Positions 59,301-64,000 of a stretch of 64,000 bases of DNA are shown here, piece after piece. Below the pieces are notes generated by a model that saw only the letters and a program-made list of their open reading frames with translations, was not told the DNA's origin and ran no database searches. A program made the position numbers and the translations under genes. The first letter of the stretch is position 1, and the number at the start of each line of letters is the position of its first letter. Source of the stretch: Roseibium sp. MMSF_3412 (GTDB taxonomy: Bacteria > Pseudomonadota > Alphaproteobacteria > Rhizobiales > Stappiaceae); contig NZ_JASHJI010000022.1 in assembly GCF_030733265.1 (NCBI RefSeq), positions 44,170-108,169 on the forward strand, written 5' to 3'.

Positions 59301-61010
59301 CTAGTTTGGCGGGATGTCGAGCGCATCTAAGCTGCTCAAGGCAAAGATTTGCAAGGGCAATTCCTTTCCCCTGATTTTGATTTCGGCGGACTGTGCGCCG
59401 GGAACAGCCACGTTTGCCGCATCCGTTACATCCTTTGAGACCACAAGAAAACTCTTGTGGATCTTGTTCTCCGTTTCCAGCCGGCTCGACGTATTGACCA
59501 CGTCGCCAAGCGCCGTCAATCCGCCGTTTGTGCCGGCAGCGCCGATCCGTCCGAGGATTGCCGGTCCGAGATGCAAGCCGATCCCCAGCCGGATCGGATC
59601 CTGGAACTGCGGACCCTTTTCCGCTTCCAGTGCCTTCATGACGTTTTCGATGCGGCGCGATGCGCGCAGGGCCTGGCGGGCGCCGGTTTCCACGTCGCTG
59701 TCCATTCCGAAAATGGCCATGATCCCGTCGCCTATGAACTTGTCGACAAAGCCGCCTTCCGCTCGAATGGCCGCCGAGGCCTGATCGAGATAGTTGTTCA
59801 GCAGATGCACCACGTCATAGGCAAGCTGGGACTCGGTAATGCGTGTGAAATTCCTCAGGTCCACGAACATCACGACGACATCCTGCTCGACACCCCAATA
59901 ATAGGCATCCTTGAGATTTTCGGCGGTTTCCGCCTTGGCCTTGACCGGCACGAGCGGCAGCACCTCGAGGTTCTGCTGCGGGCGGATCTGGCAGGCGAGC
60001 CTGACGTCCTTGTCTGCCGATATCCTGGCCAGCACCGCTTTTTCGGCCGTTCCGGGTGCGGCAAGATCGGCACTGCCGTCGAGAACCTTGACCCTGCAGG
60101 TGGAGCAACGCGCCCGTCCGCCGCAGACCGACGCGATCGGCACGTCGTTGATACGGCTCATCTCAAGCAGGGTTGCCCCGGGTTTGGCCCGGATCGACAG
60201 GCTTCCGGGGTATGTGATCGTGAGCTTGCGCGCTGTCAGGTTGAAAACGTAGCGGAGCAAGATGGCCACGAGGCTTGCGGCAATGAGGCCGAAGACGACG
60301 GCGCGTGCTTCGATCACGAAGGTCGTCAGCCAGTCGAACTGCTCCTCTGTCACCTTGAGCTTGACATCCTTTGCCAGTTCAAGCCGCCGGGCGCCCTCGA
60401 TGAACCCCCAGAGCGCAACAACAGGCAGGGCGACGGCAAACCCGAGGGCGGCGTATCGCAAGCGGTGGTACAGGGGATAAAGCCGCAGCCAGAAATGCAG
60501 GCCGATCATCGCGTGAGCCCATACCGCCAGCAGCAGCAGGGACTGAGTCACTCCGTGCTGAGGCCATAAAATTGTGAGCATCTGGTGATAGGTCGGTGAA
60601 AATCCGAACTGGTTGGCCAGTCCCATGGTCGTGCCCACATGCGGAATGAGCGACCAGGGGATATAGAGCCCGAGAACAAGTTGTGCGAATTCCCATGGCG
60701 GCATTTTCAGCGTGCGCCGTTTCCCGGTCCGCCAAAGCGCCAGGAAAACATGGGTAACCACCGCCAGCATCAGCACGGTTTCACCGATCTCGCTGCGCCA
60801 GATGCGGTAGTGCCACACCGATGCCTTTTCCATCGCATCGACCGAATAAATACCAAAGGCGTGATTCGAAAAGTGGCTGAGACAATAGGCAAACAGGATC
60901 AGGCCGCTCCAAAGGCGCAGCCGCTGCCGCCAGTTGCCCCACGACGGACCCGCCTTCTTTTTGCGTTCTGCAGTCGCCGTCTTGACCGGGGCGGATGCGG
61001 ATGTGCTCAT
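59301..61010 (-). CDS. Membrane 2Fe-2S ferredoxin-adenylate cyclase
   Basis: A 569-residue fusion of three parts. The N-terminal half has about six membrane segments with histidines suited to bind haem b (SHFSNH, VTHVFLALW, WAHAMIGLHFWLRL). Next, about 270-360, is a 2Fe-2S domain with the adrenodoxin-type spacing C-x5-C-x2-C (CGGRARCSTC) and a later Cys in ACQIRP. The C-terminal class III cyclase has the metal Asp in FVDLRNF, DKFIGDGIMAIF, and GDVVNTSSRLE, whose Lys and Asp indicate ATP rather than GTP as substrate. It may make cAMP in response to redox state. GGAGGAC precedes the ATG. Confidence 0.9.
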   Translation of the reverse strand: MSTSASAPVKTATAERKKKAGPSWGNWRQRLRLWSGLILFAYCLSHFSNHAFGIYSVDAMEKASVWHYRIWRSEIGETVLMLAVVTHVFLALWRTGKRRTLKMPPWEFAQLVLGLYIPWSLIPHVGTTMGLANQFGFSPTYHQMLTILWPQHGVTQSLLLLAVWAHAMIGLHFWLRLYPLYHRLRYAALGFAVALPVVALWGFIEGARRLELAKDVKLKVTEEQFDWLTTFVIEARAVVFGLIAASLVAILLRYVFNLTARKLTITYPGSLSIRAKPGATLLEMSRINDVPIASVCGGRARCSTCRVKVLDGSADLAAPGTAEKAVLARISADKDVRLACQIRPQQNLEVLPLVPVKAKAETAENLKDAYYWGVEQDVVVMFVDLRNFTRITESQLAYDVVHLLNNYLDQASAAIRAEGGFVDKFIGDGIMAIFGMDSDVETGARQALRASRRIENVMKALEAEKGPQFQDPIRLGIGLHLGPAILGRIGAAGTNGGLTALGDVVNTSSRLETENKIHKSFLVVSKDVTDAANVAVPGAQSAEIKIRGKELPLQIFALSSLDALDIPPN

Positions 61011-61192
61011 GCAGTCCTCCCGGTCGGTGTCTTGTGCACGGATTCGTGTTCCCAGTCAGGTTTGGTCTGGAAAATCTCTGACCCGAGATCGGGGCCGGGT
61101 CAACCCGAATAGGGGAAACTGTGTTCCGGGACTTGCATCCCTTTGCGGGAACCGTAACTTTCCGCTCGTTGATCCGCGCGGAAGGGAAAATC

Positions 61193-61552
61193 ATGAAGGT
61201 CTACGGCATCAAGAACTGCGATACGGTCAAGAAAGCGCGAAAGTTTCTGGAAGAGGCGGGCGTTGCCTATGATTTTCACGACTACAAGAAGGACGGCGTC
61301 AACGGTGACCGGCTGGCGGCCTTCGTTGCAGAATTCGGCTGGGAAACGATCCTCAACAAGCGCGGCACGACCTGGCGCAAGCTGGACGACGCCACCAAAG
61401 AGGGTGTGACCGATGCAGCATCGGCGATTGACGTCATGATCGAAAATCCCTCAACGATCAAACGGCCAATCGTGGAAGGTGAGGCAAAGAATTTCGTCGG
61501 GTTCGATCCCGTGTCGTGGGAGATGGCGCTCGAGCTTGGCGAGCTGAAGTAA
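61193..61552 (+). CDS. ArsC/Spx-family protein
   Basis: A 119-residue thioredoxin-fold protein of the ArsC/YffB family. MKVYGIKNCDTVKKARKFLE opens it, with a single catalytic Cys, and KRPIVEG near the end. Arsenate reductase usually has an Arg triad; this protein is closer to YffB, whose physiological role is not settled. The start at 61193 has AAGGGAA upstream; the longer frame from 61121 is discarded. It is divergent from the ferredoxin-cyclase gene. Confidence 0.88.
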   Translation: MKVYGIKNCDTVKKARKFLEEAGVAYDFHDYKKDGVNGDRLAAFVAEFGWETILNKRGTTWRKLDDATKEGVTDAASAIDVMIENPSTIKRPIVEGEAKNFVGFDPVSWEMALELGELK

Positions 61553-61612
61553 CGGCGCGCACCGGGTCGCGCCGTCAGGCGTTTCCGGATCACGGCAGAA
61601 AGCCAGTCCGGA

Positions 61613-62029
61613 TCACCAGGTTCTGCGCGGACCGGTGTCGATGTGGTAATGGCCGGACGCATAGTATTTGTATCCGCCGACCTCCGGCTGCGATTTCAGG
61701 AAGGCAATAATGGTGGAGGGATCACCGCGGACCGAAAAATCCACCGCCTGGCAATTGAGGTGATAGGAATTGCGCGCGCCGCCCTTCCGCCAGTTTTCCA
61801 GCCACCAGCGCTTTGTCGAGTGAACAGTGACCTCCCCGTATCGGCTTGCGACGCGGTTGAGAACCTTCTTGAGCTTTCGTGGAACGCACCAGGATGAATC
61901 GTCATAATCGATCGAGCTGTGCGAGGCGGTTGCCCATCCCAGTCCGGTGACCCCTGCGACCGTGCCGCATCCTGCAAGCGTGAGGGCAAATCCGATGAAG
62001 AATATCCAGGCAAAGAGGCGTCGGGGCAT
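61613..62029 (-). CDS. M15-like peptidase-family lipoprotein
   Basis: A 138-residue lipoprotein with lipobox LAGC at about residues 18-21, followed by a domain resembling the M15/DUF882 family (YcbK-like). Probable zinc ligands are the His in SYHLNCQAVDF with the nearby Asp and the His in SGHYHIDTG near the C-terminus. Members of the family trim peptidoglycan. It ends 60 bp from the convergent ArsC-like gene; a GC-rich 8-bp hairpin without a T-run (61552-61575) lies between. Confidence 0.78.
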   Translation of the reverse strand: MPRRLFAWIFFIGFALTLAGCGTVAGVTGLGWATASHSSIDYDDSSWCVPRKLKKVLNRVASRYGEVTVHSTKRWWLENWRKGGARNSYHLNCQAVDFSVRGDPSTIIAFLKSQPEVGGYKYYASGHYHIDTGPRRTW

Positions 62030-62126
62030 GACTGGCAGCCTTGTTGAATGTGTTGCGATATCCCCCGCGCGAACGTTCCTGCAATTTGATTAAAATTGTG
62101 ATGAAAAACGTGGTTAACGAAGCTAA

Positions 62127-62172
62127 GAAACAAATGTTTCAGAGAAGGGAAAAGTCTGATACAAATGTCTCA
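62127..62172. promoter_or_regulatory. Paired operator-like inverted repeats upstream of the aminotransferase
   Basis: GAAACAAATGTTTC (62127-62140) and TGATACAAATGTCTCA (62157-62172) both follow GANACA-AA-TGTNTC. Their centres are 31 bp apart, close to three helical turns, 36-80 bp before the aminotransferase start. No regulator gene is adjacent, so the binding protein is unknown. Confidence 0.5.
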
Positions 62173-62207
62173 AATTCGCATCGTGACCACTGCTCGGATT
62201 GATATAC

Positions 62208-63527
62208 ATGTCTCACGTTTTTCCACGCCACACCAAAGCCAGTCCACCCGTCGCCGATCGTGGAGAGGGTTGTTACATTGTTGATAAGTCGGGGAAAAAA
62301 TACTTTGACGGATCTGGTGGTGCGGCCGTGTCCTGCCTGGGCCACAGCGATCCGGACGTGACCCGCGCGATCAAGGACCAGGTCGACCGGGTCGCTTTCG
62401 CACACACCGGCTTTTTCACCTCCGAACCTGCCGAGGAACTGGCTGACCTGCTCGTCTCGAAGGCGCCGGGAAATCTTGACCGGGTCTATTTCGTCTCGGG
62501 TGGATCGGAGGCGGTCGAGGCTGCGCTCAAGCTCGCGCGCCAGTACTTTCTGGAGAAGGGAGAAACCTCCCGGCATCGCGTCATTGCTCGCCGCCAGAGT
62601 TACCACGGCAACACGCTCGGAGCGCTGGCAACGGGTGGCAATCAGTGGCGGCGGGAACCGTTCTCGCCTCTCATGATCGAAACCACCCATATCGCGCCCT
62701 GCTATGAATATCGCGGTCGCGGTGAAGACGAGACTGCATTTGAATACGGGCAGCGCGTTGCCGGCGAACTGGAAACCGAAATTCTCAGGCTCGGACCCGA
62801 GAACGTCATGGCCTTTGTTGCCGAGCCGGTCGTCGGTGCGACGGCTGGCGCGGTCCCGCCGGTGGAGGGGTACTTTAAACGGGTCCGCGAGATCTGCGAT
62901 ACCTATGGTGTGCTTCTGATCCTCGATGAGGTCATGTGTGGCATGGGCCGGACCGGATCGCTCTTTGCGCATGAACAGGACGGCATTACCGCGGACATCC
63001 TGTGCATCGCCAAGGGTCTGGGCGCTGGCTACCAGCCCGTGGGCGCAATGCTGTGCACCGACGAAATCTACCGGGCAATCGAAACCGGGTCCGGGTTTTT
63101 CCAGCACGGCCACACCTATATCGGCCACCCGACAGCCTGCGCCGCGGCATTGGCGGTGTTCAGGAAACTGAGCAGTGGGCTTGCGGAGCGTGTTTCGCCC
63201 ATGGGGGACAAGCTCGATCAGGCGTTGCGGGACGCGTTCGGGCAGCATCCCCATGTCGGCGACCTGCGCGGGCGCGGACTTTTCCGGGGTATCGAACTTG
63301 TGGAAGACAGGTCAAGCAAAACCCCCTTCGAGCCGGCAGCCGGGATCAACAAGAAGGTCAAGAAAGCTGCCTTCGAGGCCGGTCTCATCTGCTACCCGAT
63401 GGGCGGGACGATTGATGGGGTCAGAGGCGACCATGTTCTTCTGGCGCCGCCGTTCATCCTCGAGGACACGCATGTCTCGGAAATCGTTGACAAGCTGGAC
63501 ACGGCCTTCAAATCGGCCTTCCAGTGA
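62208..63527 (+). CDS. Class III aminotransferase
   Basis: A 439-residue PLP enzyme of the class III (omega-) aminotransferase family. The PLP lysine is near K269 in DILCIAKGLGAGYQPVGAM, the cofactor loop is VYFVSGGSEAVEAALKLARQ, and DEVMCGMGRTGSL carries the Asp that contacts the PLP pyridine nitrogen. The start at 62208 has no clear ribosome-binding site; a TTG at 62199 is possible. Possible substrates include beta-alanine, GABA or polyamine-derived amines. Nearby genes do not suggest a pathway. Confidence 0.88.
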   Translation: MSHVFPRHTKASPPVADRGEGCYIVDKSGKKYFDGSGGAAVSCLGHSDPDVTRAIKDQVDRVAFAHTGFFTSEPAEELADLLVSKAPGNLDRVYFVSGGSEAVEAALKLARQYFLEKGETSRHRVIARRQSYHGNTLGALATGGNQWRREPFSPLMIETTHIAPCYEYRGRGEDETAFEYGQRVAGELETEILRLGPENVMAFVAEPVVGATAGAVPPVEGYFKRVREICDTYGVLLILDEVMCGMGRTGSLFAHEQDGITADILCIAKGLGAGYQPVGAMLCTDEIYRAIETGSGFFQHGHTYIGHPTACAAALAVFRKLSSGLAERVSPMGDKLDQALRDAFGQHPHVGDLRGRGLFRGIELVEDRSSKTPFEPAAGINKKVKKAAFEAGLICYPMGGTIDGVRGDHVLLAPPFILEDTHVSEIVDKLDTAFKSAFQ

Positions 63528-63685
63528 GACCGTCAAGACAGGGACTGAACAGAAACCGGTCATGATGCCGGAATGATTACGAACGGGTGATCTTTGAATT
63601 AAAAAAGCTTAATATTACAGAGAGTTAAATTGAAGCGCGCTTAAGCATGGCCATCTCTGAGTTCACATGAATGAAGGAGATGGAC

Positions 63686-63973
63686 ATGGCATACATTACC
63701 AACGAGCAGATCGAAGCGGCATCGGACAATCACAAGTCCGGTATCTGGAGCCGGATCGCGGCAGGCTTCGTGTCGGTCACCAACCATTGCTACGAGCAGG
63801 CAAAGCATCGCCTGCCGGTCATGCACGAGAGCGAACTGGCAGACAAGGAAGGTGCCGGTAACGAGCGCCTTGCCGATAGCGCTTATGAGAGCGAACTGGA
63901 TGTGGAGAGGAAGGAACGCTCCGATTCAAGAGGGTATCTGAGCCCGGAGCACTACAACTACATGTACTACTGA
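63686..63973 (+). CDS. Small hypothetical protein
   Basis: I do not recognise this 95-residue protein. The start at 63686 is chosen because AAGGAG lies six bases upstream; ATGs at 63671 and 63680 are in frame but worse placed. The N-terminal part is mixed (IWSRIAAGFVSVTNHCYEQA) and the C-terminal half is polar and probably disordered, with ESELADKEG...ESELDVERKE as a loose repeat and a Tyr-rich end. It stands alone, 158 bp after the aminotransferase gene. Confidence 0.6.
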   Translation: MAYITNEQIEAASDNHKSGIWSRIAAGFVSVTNHCYEQAKHRLPVMHESELADKEGAGNERLADSAYESELDVERKERSDSRGYLSPEHYNYMYY

Positions 63974-64000
63974 GGGAACTGCCCTGGGCCGGCATGAGGC

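Noticed and set aside
1..64000. CRISPR arrays, tRNA or rRNA genes, prophage or transposase genes
   Set aside because: No regularly spaced direct repeats, no tRNA-like clover-leaf with conserved loops and no integrase or transposase frames were seen. A dedicated scan could still find a tRNA missed by eye.

Overview
The window looks like chromosomal DNA of a GC-rich marine alphaproteobacterium, most likely Hyphomicrobiales/Stappiaceae (Roseibium/Labrenzia-like). This rests on gene content (lpoA-rsmI-yraN-gshB block, TRAP dctPQM with DctBD, peptide ABC operon, ferredoxin-cyclase fusion) and small palindromic interspersed repeats; the genus is an inference. No tRNA, rRNA, CRISPR array, phage module or transposase gene was seen. 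A RidA-type gene is cut by the left edge.

Layout. 1-9.5 kb: ridA end, polA, a Tat-exported cyclase-family hydrolase with a LysR regulator, two small orphan genes, comM, ybjQ and an acetyltransferase. 9.5-13.3 kb: an AcoR-like regulator with a degenerate AAA+ domain, then two perfect 16-bp palindromes and an NTF2-flavoprotein monooxygenase. 13.4-24 kb: DUF2199 protein, cysK, HAD phosphatase, dut, two secreted proteins, an LigB-type dioxygenase, coaBC and lpoA, and divergently rsmI-yraN-gshB. 24-30 kb: hppD opposite an Lrp/AsnC regulator, a TerB-like protein, and two divergent citrate-synthase homologues, one with an N-terminal DNA-binding domain. 30-38.5 kb: acetyltransferases, a PEP-mutase-family enzyme, a polytopic membrane protein, a GMC oxidoreductase flanked by three related palindromic repeats, and modABC.

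38.5-47.3 kb is a readable C4-dicarboxylate regulon: dctB-dctD, a gap with a MITE-like element, an ECF41 pair (AhpD-like protein plus sigma factor) behind a promoter matching the ECF41 consensus, then tandem inverted repeats, a consensus sigma-54 promoter and dctPQM. 47.3-64 kb: an FMN-binding protein, an SCP2 protein, an IlvD/Edd dehydratase, an apparently catalytically dead P-type-ATPase-like membrane protein, an orphan terminator suggesting a small RNA, a peptide-type ABC operon with an ArgE-like deacylase, a membrane ferredoxin-adenylate cyclase, an ArsC-like protein, an M15-like lipoprotein, a class III aminotransferase with paired operator-like repeats, and a small orphan protein.

Most interesting points: the P-type ATPase pseudoenzyme, the AcoR-like regulator lacking GAFTGA and Walker B next to a twin-palindrome promoter, the enlarged DctM, the HTH-citrate synthase pair, and two candidate small RNAs. 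All statements come from reading the sequence by eye; no database search was run.
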